A program made the translations under genes and the position numbers. The notes beneath the pieces were generated by a model. That model made no database searches. It was given only the letters and a program-made list of their open reading frames with translations, and was not told the DNA's origin. DNA of 64,000 nt from positions 1 through 64,000 of the forward strand of contig NZ_LOHS01000200.1 in assembly GCF_001642995.1 (NCBI RefSeq), in the 5' to 3' direction. This document shows, one piece after another, positions 51,724 to 60,308 of the stretch; the stretch's first letter is position 1, and the number at the start of each line of letters is the position of its first letter. This DNA comes from Streptomyces jeddahensis. GTDB taxonomy: Bacteria > Actinomycetota > Actinomycetes > Streptomycetales > Streptomycetaceae.

Positions 51724-52011
51724 TGTGCTCAGGTTCTGCCCAACGGTGGCCGGATGCGAAGCCCCCGGGGCCGAGTTCAGAGGAAGACTTGAGGTTTCCG
51801 TAGTCGGAGTACGTCGGCCACCTACGCGTGCCGGCGTACGCGCGCGGACGCCGAGTCCGGTTGATGGCCCGAACCCGGCGCCGTATAAGGCAAGTTGAGA
51901 GTGTAGAGCGAGCGATGGGATCCGGGCCGCGGCGGCGCCTGGGCGCGACGGGACAGTTGTCGGCGCCGGCCACGGCCCGGAGACTCGGGGTGGCTCAGAC
52001 CTCGGGGCGGC

Positions 52012-52917
52012 TCAGACCTCGGCGCCCGAAAGGCGCTCGACGCCGCGCAGCAGCGCCGAGTGGTCGAGGCCGCCGTCGCCCTGCGCGCGCAGCGCGGCGA
52101 CGAGCTGGGCGACCAGTGCCGCGGCGGGCAGCGCTGCACCGACGGCACGGGCCGCGTCGGTGACGATGCCCATGTCCTTGTGGTGCAGGTCGATGCGGAA
52201 GCCGGGCCTGAAGTCCCGGTTCAGGAAGTTGTCCTTCTTACGGGTCAGGACCGTCGAGCCGGCCAGGCCCCCGTTCAGGACCTCGAGCGCCGCCTTGAGG
52301 TCCACGCCGGACTTCTCCAGGAAGACCACGGCCTCAGCGCAGGCCTGGATGTTGACGGCGACGATCAGCTGGTTCGCGGCCTTCACCGTCTGGCCGGAGC
52401 CGTGCGGGCCGCACAGCACGACCGTCTTTCCGAGGGTCTCGAAGATGGGCCTGGCCTCCTCGAAGTCGGCCTGCTCACCGCCGACCATGATGGACAGTAC
52501 GGCCTCTACCGCGCCCGCCTCGCCGCCGGAGACGGGGGCGTCCAGTACGCGGATGCCCTTGTCCGCCGCGGCCTTGGCGAGGTCGATGGACGTCCCGGGG
52601 GTGATCGAGGACATGTCGATCAGGAGGGTGCCGGGCCGTGCGTTCTCCAGGATGCCGCCCTGGCCGTAGGCGACGGCTTCGACCTGCGGCGAGGCGGGCA
52701 CCATCGTGATCACGACATCGGCGTCCCGGACGGCCTCGGCGATCGAGCCGGCCGCGGTGCCGCCCGCGGCGGTGAGCCGGTCGAGCTTCTCCTGCTCCAG
52801 CGTGTAGCCGGTGACCGGGTATCCGGCCTTGATCAGGTTCTCGGACATGGGGGAGCCCATGATGCCGAGGCCGATCCATGCCACGTTGGGCAGCTTGCCG
52901 GGGAGGTTGTCGCTCAT
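52012..52917 (-). CDS. glxR: Tartronate semialdehyde reductase (2-hydroxy-3-oxopropionate reductase)
   Basis: This 301-residue enzyme reduces tartronate semialdehyde to D-glycerate. It belongs to the beta-hydroxyacid dehydrogenases: NAD(P) motif IGLGIMGSPM (15-24), substrate motif DAPVSGGEAGA, catalytic lysine in GQTVKAANQ, and a C-terminal KDMGIVTDAAR. It lies 66 bp downstream of hyi in the same direction and probably shares its promoter. No glycerate kinase gene, the next step, is in the window. Confidence 0.9.
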   Translation of the reverse strand: MSDNLPGKLPNVAWIGLGIMGSPMSENLIKAGYPVTGYTLEQEKLDRLTAAGGTAAGSIAEAVRDADVVITMVPASPQVEAVAYGQGGILENARPGTLLIDMSSITPGTSIDLAKAAADKGIRVLDAPVSGGEAGAVEAVLSIMVGGEQADFEEARPIFETLGKTVVLCGPHGSGQTVKAANQLIVAVNIQACAEAVVFLEKSGVDLKAALEVLNGGLAGSTVLTRKKDNFLNRDFRPGFRIDLHHKDMGIVTDAARAVGAALPAAALVAQLVAALRAQGDGGLDHSALLRGVERLSGAEV

Positions 52918-52983
52918 GAGGGTGCCTCCTCTGAGAGCCGTGCTAGGTCGATGAGTTGCCGAAGGGCGTCGCGCGCAGAGCAG

Positions 52984-53841
52984 TCAGCGCGCGGCACGCG
53001 CCTCGGCGGGCAGCCAGTCGAACGCCTCGGCGCTCGGGCGGTCGCCCGGCTTGTACTCCAGGCCGATCCAGCCGTCGTACCCCGCCTTCCGGAGCCCTCC
53101 GATGAGCTCCTCCAGCGGCAGCGAACCGGTACCGGGGGCGCCGCGGCCCGGGTTGTCGGCGATCTGCACGTGGCCGGTCTTCGCCGTGTACTGCTCGATG
53201 ACCGAGGGCAGGTCCTCGCCGTTCATGGACAGGTGGTACAGGTCCATGAGGAAGCGGGCGTTGCCGAGGCCGGTCGCCTCGTTGACCCTGTCGACGACCT
53301 CGACGGCGGCCGGGGCGCTCACCAGCGGATAGTGGGGTGACTCCGGCTTGTTGAGGGTCTCGATCAGCAGGATCGCGCCGATCCGGTCGGCGGCGCGGGC
53401 GGCCAGCGCCAGGTTTTTGAGGGCGAGTTCGTCCTGGACGGCCGGGTCCAGTCCCTCGACCCGGTTGCCGTAGAGGGCGTTGAGGGCCCTGCAGCCCAGC
53501 GACTCGGCGAAGGCGGCCGCCACGTCGATGTTGGCGCGGAACCTCTCCGACTCCTCGCCGGGGATCGACAGCGCGCCGCGGTCGGGGCCGGGCAGCTGCC
53601 CGGCGTAGAAGTTCAGGCCGACCAGGTGCACACCCGCGCCCTCGATCGCCTTCTTCAGGGCGTCGAGTTCGGACTGATCGGGCACGGGGGCGTGGGTCCA
53701 GGGCCACCACAGCTCGACCGCTGTGAAGCCCGCCGCCGCGGCGGCCGCCGGGCGTTCCAGGAGCGGGAGTTCGGTGAAGAGGATCGACAGGTTGACGTCG
53801 AAGCGCTGGTCGGTGGCGGCGGCTGTCTCAGAACCAGGCAT
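52984..53841 (-). CDS. hyi: Hydroxypyruvate isomerase
   Basis: This 285-residue TIM-barrel protein begins FDVNLSILFTELPLLERPAA and carries ELWWPW, GLNFYAGQLPGPDRG, ETLNKPESPHYPL and the metal-site Glu in GLEYKPGDR, all as in Hyi. It interconverts hydroxypyruvate and tartronate semialdehyde in the glyoxylate-to-glycerate route. ATG 53841 is used; a longer frame to 54117 lies over the operator and the FtsX remnant. The operator pair sits 17-52 bp upstream of the start. Confidence 0.9.
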   Translation of the reverse strand: MPGSETAAATDQRFDVNLSILFTELPLLERPAAAAAAGFTAVELWWPWTHAPVPDQSELDALKKAIEGAGVHLVGLNFYAGQLPGPDRGALSIPGEESERFRANIDVAAAFAESLGCRALNALYGNRVEGLDPAVQDELALKNLALAARAADRIGAILLIETLNKPESPHYPLVSAPAAVEVVDRVNEATGLGNARFLMDLYHLSMNGEDLPSVIEQYTAKTGHVQIADNPGRGAPGTGSLPLEELIGGLRKAGYDGWIGLEYKPGDRPSAEAFDWLPAEARAAR

Positions 53842-53857
53842 GAGCGGTCGAGTTTCC

Positions 53858-53921
53858 TTCCGTATTGCGGAAGTCTTATTCTGTCTAATGGAAGGCTGCC
53901 TGTGGTCGGTGTGACTGTCAA
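53858..53921 (-). promoter_or_regulatory. hyi-glxR promoter with the same paired operator boxes
   Basis: On the minus strand TTGACA (53921-53916) with a 17-nt spacer and a weak CAGCCT is the likely promoter. Between it and the start are TTCCATTAGACAGAA (53893-53879) and TTCCGCAATACGGAA (53872-53858), centres 21 bp apart. Order, spacing and consensus repeat the gcl arrangement: an imperfect box ending ACAGAA, then a perfect one. Confidence 0.7.
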
Positions 53922-53941
53922 GGCGCCGGCCGGTATGCGGT

Positions 53942-54606
53942 TCACTCCCGGGCGCCCGCCGACCCCACCGCCCCCCGGCGCAGGGCGAGCCCGGCGGGGG
54001 CGACTGCCGAGACCACGGCGAGGACCGCGCAGGCACCCAGGACCGTGCCGATGGCTGCCCACGGCATCTGGATCGAGGTCCACACCGAGAGGAAGCCCAG
54101 AGCGCTCCACATGCCAAGGAGGTTGAGGGCGGCGACCAGGAGTCCCAGCACCCCGCCCACGGCCACCACCATCAGAGCCTCGCCACCGACCAGGCGCAGT
54201 ACCTGCCGGCTGGTGGCTCCTGCCAAGCGCAGTACGGCCAGGTCGCGGACCCGGTCGGACGTCGCCATGACCATCGTGTTGGCCAGCGAGATGCCCGTGT
54301 ACAGGAGGGCGATGCCGAGGACCAGCAGGAGACCGAGCCGGGTCGTCCGGTTCGTCTCGGGGTAACTCGCTTCGGTCCACTGGTCCTTGGTGAGGACGTG
54401 CCCGCCGGAGGCGCGCACCGCGTCGCGCAGCCCGGCGGCCACGGCGGTCGCGTCGGCACCGACCGCGAGGCTGACGTCGACCCGGTCGACCGTTGCGCCC
54501 GGGGCGTTGCGCGGGGTGACGTAGACGCCGTTGCCGCCGGTGCCCACGGTCATCACGGCGGCGATCCGCAGCGACTTCCTCGTGCCGTCGCCGAGCCACA
54601 CTGGCC
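53942..54606 (-). pseudogene. FtsX-family ABC permease, C-terminal remnant
   Basis: The remaining 220 residues hold a short extracellular part (GDGTRKSLRIAAVM, GVYVTPRNAPGA) and three membrane helices with the FtsX motif VLRLAGATSRQVLRLVGGEA. Full-length actinobacterial permeases of this type have 750-850 residues. The 5' part is missing: at about 54,600 the sequence passes directly into a response-regulator gene on the other strand. No start codon with a ribosome-binding site is left. Confidence 0.65.
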
Positions 54607-55134
54607 GACGCGGTCGAGGCGCACACACCCGACATCGCCGTGACGGACGTGCGCATGCCGCCCGGGTTCCAGGACTAGGGACTGCACGCGGCGGTGCGTC
54701 TGCGCGAGAAGCGGCCCACGCTGCCCGTCCTGGTCCCCAGCCAGTACGTGCAGCGGACGTACGCCGCCGAACTCCTCGACTCCGGCGACGGATCCGGCGT
54801 CGGCTATCTGCTGAAGGACCGCGTGGGCCAGGTCGAGGAGTTCGTGGACGCGCTGCACGAGGTCGCCGACGGCGGGACCGTCGTCGACCCCGAGGTGGTG
54901 CGTCAACTGCTGCGCCGCCGCCGCGACCCGCTGGAGCGGCTCACCCCGCGCGAGCGCGAGGTCCTGGCGCTGATCGCCGAGGGAAAGTCGAACGGCGCGA
55001 TCGCCCGCGAGCTGGTCGTCTCCGAGGCCGCGGTCGGCAAGCACATCAGCAGCATCTTCACCAAGCTCGACCTGCCGCCGACGGACGCGACCCATCGCAG
55101 GGTCCTGGCCGTGCTCGCCTACCTGCGGGCGTGA
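54601..55134 (+). pseudogene. NarL-type response regulator, 5'-truncated with a nonsense codon
   Basis: The frame starts abruptly with DAVEAHTPDIAVTDVRMPP (phosphoacceptor Asp in TDVRMPP), meets a TAG at 54676-54678 in FQD*GLHAAVRLREKRPTLP where family members have Glu, and then continues to a complete LuxR helix-turn-helix (LTPREREVLALIAEGKSNGA, then AVGKHISSIFTKLDL). The first 45 residues or so are lost at the junction with the FtsX remnant. GAG to TAG is a single-base change. A shorter product from an internal GTG is conceivable but would lack the receiver half. Confidence 0.65.
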
Positions 55135-55162
55135 CCCCGCCCTCACCCACCCGAGAGGACCG

Positions 55163-55987
55163 TCAGAGCGCGTCGACGGCGCTCACCTTCCAGCCGTCGG
55201 ACGTACGGGTCAGAGTCATCCGCACCCGGTTCAGGTCCACGCGGGATCCGGAGACCTGCGTGCTCTGCGTGACCTGGTTGACGAAGAGCAGGACCACGGC
55301 CTTGTCCGGTGAGGCGGACACCACGGAGGCCGCCGGGTCCCCGCCGCCCGCGGGCTTGGCGACCGTCGCCTTCACCACGCCCTTGTACTTCTTCGCGGTC
55401 GGTCCCACCACCGTCCTGGTGGTCTTCGCGTACTGGTCGAGGAAGGCCCCGGTCAGATGCTTCCGCGCCGCAGCGAAGTCCCGGTCCAGATGCCGGTAGT
55501 CGTACGACAGCACGACCGGCGCCGCCTTCCGGGCGGCCGCGAGCGCCTGCGTGCGCGCCTGCTCGGCCTGCCGTCCCTCGCGGTACTGCCACCCGAGCAC
55601 GCCGACCGCGACGAGACCCGCCACGAGGAGGACGGCGACCACCGCGGTGAGCAGGCTCCGCCGCCGCGCCGTGCGCTCGGCGCCGGGGTCCGCGGTCTCG
55701 GCGTCTTCGGCGTCGTCGGCGTCCTCGGACTCCAGGCGCGGCTCCGGCGGATCGTCCCAGCCGTCCGGAGGCTCGATGAGCAGGGTGCGGCCGGCCTGCT
55801 GTCCCTCCGGCCGCCGAGGGGGTGCGTCGGAGGCGTCCTCCACCAGGTCCGCGGCCGTGGGCGCCTCGGCCTTGTCCACGGGATCGTGGCCGATGCGCTC
55901 CGCGCGCTTGGCGGCCGCACGGGCGGCCGCGGTCAGGCTCCGGCGGGCGGTGGTGCCGGTGCGGCTTCGGGTGGTCGGATTCGCCAC
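55163..55987 (-). CDS. Mce-associated membrane protein (second)
   Basis: This 274-residue protein has a long charged cytoplasmic N-terminus, one membrane helix (about residues 115-135) and an extracellular domain typical of Mce-associated proteins: SYDYRHLDRDFAAARKHLTG then FLDQYAKTTRTVV. These proteins help assemble or stabilise the Mce lipid importer. GTG 55987 is chosen because AGGAGA precedes it; a start at 56002 would contain that site. It is the last gene of the mce operon and ends 28 bp from the convergent response-regulator remnant. Confidence 0.8.
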   Translation of the reverse strand: MANPTTRSRTGTTARRSLTAAARAAAKRAERIGHDPVDKAEAPTAADLVEDASDAPPRRPEGQQAGRTLLIEPPDGWDDPPEPRLESEDADDAEDAETADPGAERTARRRSLLTAVVAVLLVAGLVAVGVLGWQYREGRQAEQARTQALAAARKAAPVVLSYDYRHLDRDFAAARKHLTGAFLDQYAKTTRTVVGPTAKKYKGVVKATVAKPAGGGDPAASVVSASPDKAVVLLFVNQVTQSTQVSGSRVDLNRVRMTLTRTSDGWKVSAVDAL

Positions 55988-56045
55988 GGTTGTTCTCCTC
56001 ACAGGTCGTACGGGGCGGGCGGCCGGGGGCCGGACGGGATCGCGG

Positions 56046-56597
56046 TCAGCCGACGAACTCCACGCCGGACGTCAGCCAGCGGCCGTCCACCAGCTTGAGG
56101 TCGAGCTGCAGCCGGTAGGTGCGCGATTCGCCGCTCGGCACCGACGCGTTGGTCACCTTGCTGTCGGCGACCACCAGGACCCGGGCCGAGCGCTCGTCGG
56201 AGCGCGTGATGCCGGCTTCGAGGACCTGGCCCTCGGACACCGACTTGTTCTGGGCGACCAGCTTGGTCAGCTCCTCGGTCTGCGCCGCGAACTGCTCCTT
56301 GAAGTCACCCGTCGCGCTCTTCAGCACGTTCCGGCTGTCCCGGTCGTAGTGCCGGTAGTCGATCGAGGTGAAGTTCAGCGCCGACTGGCGGGCCGCGGCC
56401 AGGATGTCCTGGCGCCGCTGCCCGTCCTCGTGCTGCTCGTACAGCTGGACGCTCAGCCAGCCGGTGAGCGCCGTCGTCGCCACGGTCGCCGCGGCGAGTC
56501 CCGCGGACCACGCCCGGCCGCGGCCGGTGCCGTCCACGGGTCCGGCTGCCAGCCGCCGGAGGGGACGTATCGCCCGTACGAAGAAGTTGTCTGTCAT
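56046..56597 (-). CDS. Mce-associated membrane protein (first)
   Basis: This 183-residue protein has one membrane helix near residues 25-50 and the family motif FTSIDYRHYDRDSRNVLKSA then FKEQFAAQTEEL, the same as in the next gene product. ATG 56597 overlaps the mceF stop by 4 bp, which favours it over an ATG at 56627 inside mceF. It is likely to sit next to the Mce ring on the outer face of the membrane. Confidence 0.82.
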   Translation of the reverse strand: MTDNFFVRAIRPLRRLAAGPVDGTGRGRAWSAGLAAATVATTALTGWLSVQLYEQHEDGQRRQDILAAARQSALNFTSIDYRHYDRDSRNVLKSATGDFKEQFAAQTEELTKLVAQNKSVSEGQVLEAGITRSDERSARVLVVADSKVTNASVPSGESRTYRLQLDLKLVDGRWLTSGVEFVG

Positions 56598-57865
56598 GCC
56601 ATCGGTCCGACGAGCAGCCATTGCCACGACTCCTTTCCGAACATGCTCTGTTCGCCGCCCGTCGAGCCGATCTGGACGGCCGTTCCGTCCGGGCCGACCG
56701 CGGTGTTGGTCTCCGGGTCGTACGGCGTCACGTACGCCGCCTGGTTGGTGCCGGACGAACCGGCCGACGCGCCGGGCGCGTTCTGTGCGCCGCGTACCGA
56801 CGTCTTGCTGCCGCGCGGGGCCGTGCAGCGGGCCTTGGTGTTCGCCTTGCGGGTGCTCGTGTCCGAGGGGGCGCGGCGCTGGGTGCCGTATCCCTGGGTG
56901 CAGGCGGGCGGGTCGTCGGCATTGAGCACCAGTCCGAAGTGCGTGGTGCCGTCGCCGGGGATGACGGTGTAACTGTCCGCGACCACCACCGGGAAGGTCA
57001 CCAGGGCCTGCTCCACTCCGGGCAGCCGCGCCACCGTCACCTGGCCGCCGCTGATCAGGTTCGCCAGCAGCACGGGCAGGTCCGTCCGGGTCGACTTCAG
57101 CAGCGAGTTGACCTCCTGCGCGGCGGGCGCGCTGTTGCCGATCAGCTTGCGCAGGTCGCCGTCGCTCGCCTTCAGCTGTGCGGTGAACGTGGCCAGGTCG
57201 CGGGAGAACGACTTGATGGCCGAGCCCTGGTCGGTCTGCGTCTTGAGGACCTTCCGCGAGTCCTCGATCAGCGAGATCGTCTCCGGGAGGGAGTCGGAGG
57301 CCGACTCGACGAGCGCGTTTCCGGAGTCCACAAGCCGGCTCAGCTGCGGTCCCGTGCCCGCGAAGGCCTTGCCCAGCTCGTCGACCGTGACCTTCAGGTC
57401 GTCCTTGCCCACCGAGTTGACCAGCCGGTCCAGGCTGAGCACGAGATCCGTGTTGGGCAGCGGCACCCGGGTGTTGTCCCGCGCGATGGTGCTGCCGTTC
57501 AGCAGATAGGGACCCGAGTCGCCGCGCGGCTGCAGGTCGACGTACTGCTCGCCCACCGCGGAACGGTTCGCGACGACTGCCAGCGTGTCCGCGGGGATCC
57601 GCGTGCCGTCCTCGATGTCGAGACCGACGGAGACCCCGTTGTCGCCGCTCAGCCGCAGATCGCCGACGCGGCCGACCGGAACACCGCGGTAGGTGACCTC
57701 GGCGCCCGGGAAGATGCCGCCGGAGTCGGCGAAGTCGGCCCGCACCGTGTAGCCGCGGCCGAGGAGAGTGTCCTGCAGCCCCGTGTACTCGGCGCCGACG
57801 TACGACACGCCCACGGCGGTGACCGTGGCGAAGGCGATCAGTTGGGCCTTGACCGTACGTGTCAT
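56594..57865 (-). CDS. mceF: Mce family protein F
   Basis: This 423-residue protein has an N-terminal membrane anchor, then the MlaD/Mce beta-barrel (residues 37-115: VRADFADSGGIFPGAEVTYR, then GVPVGRVGDL) and a long helical region. The C-terminal 90 residues are low-complexity. Six Mce proteins form a hexameric tube that carries lipids or sterols to the YrbE permease. ATGA overlap with mceE marks the start at 57865; a frame to 57982 extends into mceE. Confidence 0.88.
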   Translation of the reverse strand: MTRTVKAQLIAFATVTAVGVSYVGAEYTGLQDTLLGRGYTVRADFADSGGIFPGAEVTYRGVPVGRVGDLRLSGDNGVSVGLDIEDGTRIPADTLAVVANRSAVGEQYVDLQPRGDSGPYLLNGSTIARDNTRVPLPNTDLVLSLDRLVNSVGKDDLKVTVDELGKAFAGTGPQLSRLVDSGNALVESASDSLPETISLIEDSRKVLKTQTDQGSAIKSFSRDLATFTAQLKASDGDLRKLIGNSAPAAQEVNSLLKSTRTDLPVLLANLISGGQVTVARLPGVEQALVTFPVVVADSYTVIPGDGTTHFGLVLNADDPPACTQGYGTQRRAPSDTSTRKANTKARCTAPRGSKTSVRGAQNAPGASAGSSGTNQAAYVTPYDPETNTAVGPDGTAVQIGSTGGEQSMFGKESWQWLLVGPMA

Positions 57866-59154
57866 CACGGCTGTATCCCCTTCAGCATGAGCTCGGCCAG
57901 CTCCAGGTCGATCCCCGGGGGCAGGCGGTGTCCGTCGGGCCGGCCGTACCCCGCGTAGTTGCTGGAGCACACCGGAGGACACAGCAGATCGCCGCCGGAC
58001 GGGGCGGAGGGCGTGGCGGGAGAGGACGGCGTGCCGGGCGTGACCGGGTTCTCCGGCAGCGAGGTGGGCAGCGGGAGGCTCGGCGTGTCCGGCACCGTCG
58101 GAAGGTCCGGCGTTCCGGGCTTGCCGGAGCCGCCGTCGCCCTTGCCGGGCTTGTCGGTGAGATTGCCGTAGATGCTCGACAGGTCGAGGTCGGCGGTCAC
58201 CTTGAGATTGACGTAGTCGCCCTTGATCGCGCCCATCACGTTGCGCGGGAACGGATACGTCGTCAGCAGCTCCAGGGAGTTGGGCAGGTTGTCGCCCGCC
58301 TTGTTCAGCTCCTGGAGGATCGGCTGCAGCGCCTTCAGATTGGCGACCGTGTCGTTCCGCGAGGCGTTGATCACCCGCGTGCCGGTCTCTCCCAGCTTCG
58401 ACAGGGCCGTGAGCATCTTCGTCAGATCGCGCCGCTGGTCGGCGAGCACCTTGAGGGCCGGCGGGATGGTGTCCACGGACTCGGCGATCGTCTGCTTCTC
58501 CTGCCGCAGCCGCTCGGCGAGCCGGTCGACGCCCTTGAGCGCGCGGATGATCTCCGCCCGCTGCGAGTCGAGGCCGCCGATGAACGTGTCCAGCTCGGTG
58601 AGCAGGGACTTGACTCGGTTCTCCCGGCCCTCCAGGGCCTTGTTGAGCTCCACGGTGATCGTCTTGAGCTGGGCGACACCGCCGCCGTTGAGGAGCGCGG
58701 ACAGGGCGGACAGCACCTCCTCGATCTCCGGGTTCCGGCCGCTGCGGGACAGCGGGATGCGGTCTCCGTCGCGGAGCCGGCCGATGGGCGCGGTGTCGGG
58801 CGGGGCGGACAGCGCCACGTACTTCTCGCCGAGCATGCTGGTCTGCCGCAGCTCGGCGATCGCGTTGCCGGGCAGCTTCACGGAGTCGGCGACCCGCAGC
58901 CGCACCCGGGCGTGCCAGCCCACCAGCTCCACCTTCTCGACGGCGCCCACCGTGACGTTGTTGACCTTCACGGCCGACTGCGGCACCAGGTCGAGGACGT
59001 CCCGGAACTCGACGGTGACGTGGTAGGCGTGCCCGTCGTCGGCGGCACCGCCGGGCAGCGGGATGTCGTACCAGCCGTTGAACTCGCAGCCGGTCAGCAG
59101 CAGCGAACCGACGGCCACCCAGGCGGCCATGCCGCCCTTGCGCAGATGGTTCAT
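57865..59154 (-). CDS. mceE: Mce family lipoprotein E
   Basis: This 429-residue Mce protein has the lipobox LLLTGCEF (Cys23), as expected for the E member (LprK-like). The Mce domain follows (VTVEFRDVLDLVPQSAVKVN, NVTVGAVEKV, TSMLGEKYVAL). Coiled helices come next, then a Pro/Ser/Thr-rich tail ending in a domain with paired cysteines (LLCPPVCSSN). The ATG at 59154 overlaps the mceD stop by 4 bp; the open frame upstream belongs to another phase of mceD. Confidence 0.88.
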   Translation of the reverse strand: MNHLRKGGMAAWVAVGSLLLTGCEFNGWYDIPLPGGAADDGHAYHVTVEFRDVLDLVPQSAVKVNNVTVGAVEKVELVGWHARVRLRVADSVKLPGNAIAELRQTSMLGEKYVALSAPPDTAPIGRLRDGDRIPLSRSGRNPEIEEVLSALSALLNGGGVAQLKTITVELNKALEGRENRVKSLLTELDTFIGGLDSQRAEIIRALKGVDRLAERLRQEKQTIAESVDTIPPALKVLADQRRDLTKMLTALSKLGETGTRVINASRNDTVANLKALQPILQELNKAGDNLPNSLELLTTYPFPRNVMGAIKGDYVNLKVTADLDLSSIYGNLTDKPGKGDGGSGKPGTPDLPTVPDTPSLPLPTSLPENPVTPGTPSSPATPSAPSGGDLLCPPVCSSNYAGYGRPDGHRLPPGIDLELAELMLKGIQP

Positions 59155-60308
59155 GCGCGGGCCTCCAGAATGCCGCCGAGGGTCTTGTCGACGCTGCCCG
59201 TGCCGGCCGGCACGGCGGCCCCGGCCTTCGACAGGTCGGGCAGGGAGTCGAAGAGTTTCTTCAGGTCCTGGCAGTCGGGGTTCTTCCCGCCGGCGTCGCC
59301 GGTCGTCTTCAGCACCGAGCACAGCAGCGATGCCGGGTCCTGGGGGTGGTCGGGGTTGTTGCGGGTGTCGAGGGTGCCCGCCGACGGATTGCCCGCGTTG
59401 TGCAGGTTGTCCAGACCGGCCGGGGCGACCTCCAGCAGTTCCGCGAGGGCGGCTCGCTGGGTGACCAGCACCTTGGTGACCTTGCTGAGGCCCTTCACGC
59501 TGGACGTCAGGTCCTTCTTGTTGTTCTTCACGAAGTCGGACACGTCGGCCAGCGCCGTCGCCAGGTTCCGGAGCGCCGCGGCGAGGTCCTTGCGCTCGTC
59601 GGCGAGCTGCTGCGCGACCTGGGCGAGGCTGGTGTTGAACGACCGCACGTTCTCGTCGTCCGCCGCCAGCGCGGCCGTGAACACCTGAAGGTTGCGGACG
59701 GTGCCGAACAGGTCCTTGCGGCCGTCGGACAGCGTGGTGACGGCCTCCGAGAGGTCTTCGACCATCTGGTGGATGTTCTCGCCCTGCCCGCCCAGGTTGT
59801 CGGCACTGACCCCCAGCAGCCGCGACAGCGAACCGTCCTTGTTGGCGCCCTTGGGCCCGAGCGCCTCCGCCGTGGTGTGCAGGCTGTCGAAGATACGGTC
59901 CAGCTCGACCGGTACGGCCGTGCGCTCCTCGGGGATGACGGCACCGCTGTGCATCACCGGCCCGCCCCGGTACACCGGCAGCAGCTGGACGTAACGGTCG
60001 CTGACGACGGAGGAGTTGATGATGGCGGCCTTGGCGTCGGCCGGCACCTTGCGGCCCTCGTCGTACTCGAGCTCCACCCGGACCCGGTCGCCCTCCGGGG
60101 TGATTTTCTTGACCTCGCCGATGCGGACGCCGAGGACGCGGACGTCCGACCCGGGGTAGATGCCGACGGTGCGCGGGAAGTACGCCGTGACCCGGACCGG
60201 GTCCGAGCTGGGCCACAGCGCCACGGCGAGCGACGCCACCAGGGCGGCCGCGGTGAGCGCGGCGACCAGGCGGGCCCGGCGGCTCTTCGGGAAGGGGGTG
60301 CGCTTCAT
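59151..60308 (-). CDS. mceD: Mce family protein D
   Basis: This 385-residue protein has one N-terminal membrane helix (15-32), an Mce domain (VTAYFPRTVGIYPGSDVRVL, GVRIGEVKKI, SSVVSDRYVQL) and long amphipathic helices that would line the tube. It ends without a low-complexity tail. ATGA overlaps connect it to mceC and mceE. Confidence 0.88.
   Translation of the reverse strand: MKRTPFPKSRRARLVAALTAAALVASLAVALWPSSDPVRVTAYFPRTVGIYPGSDVRVLGVRIGEVKKITPEGDRVRVELEYDEGRKVPADAKAAIINSSVVSDRYVQLLPVYRGGPVMHSGAVIPEERTAVPVELDRIFDSLHTTAEALGPKGANKDGSLSRLLGVSADNLGGQGENIHQMVEDLSEAVTTLSDGRKDLFGTVRNLQVFTAALAADDENVRSFNTSLAQVAQQLADERKDLAAALRNLATALADVSDFVKNNKKDLTSSVKGLSKVTKVLVTQRAALAELLEVAPAGLDNLHNAGNPSAGTLDTRNNPDHPQDPASLLCSVLKTTGDAGGKNPDCQDLKKLFDSLPDLSKAGAAVPAGTGSVDKTLGGILEARA

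Noticed and set aside
57859..59688. A 609-codon plus-strand frame opposite mceE and mceD
   Set aside because: Shadow of the mce genes, whose domains and 4-bp overlaps are clear.
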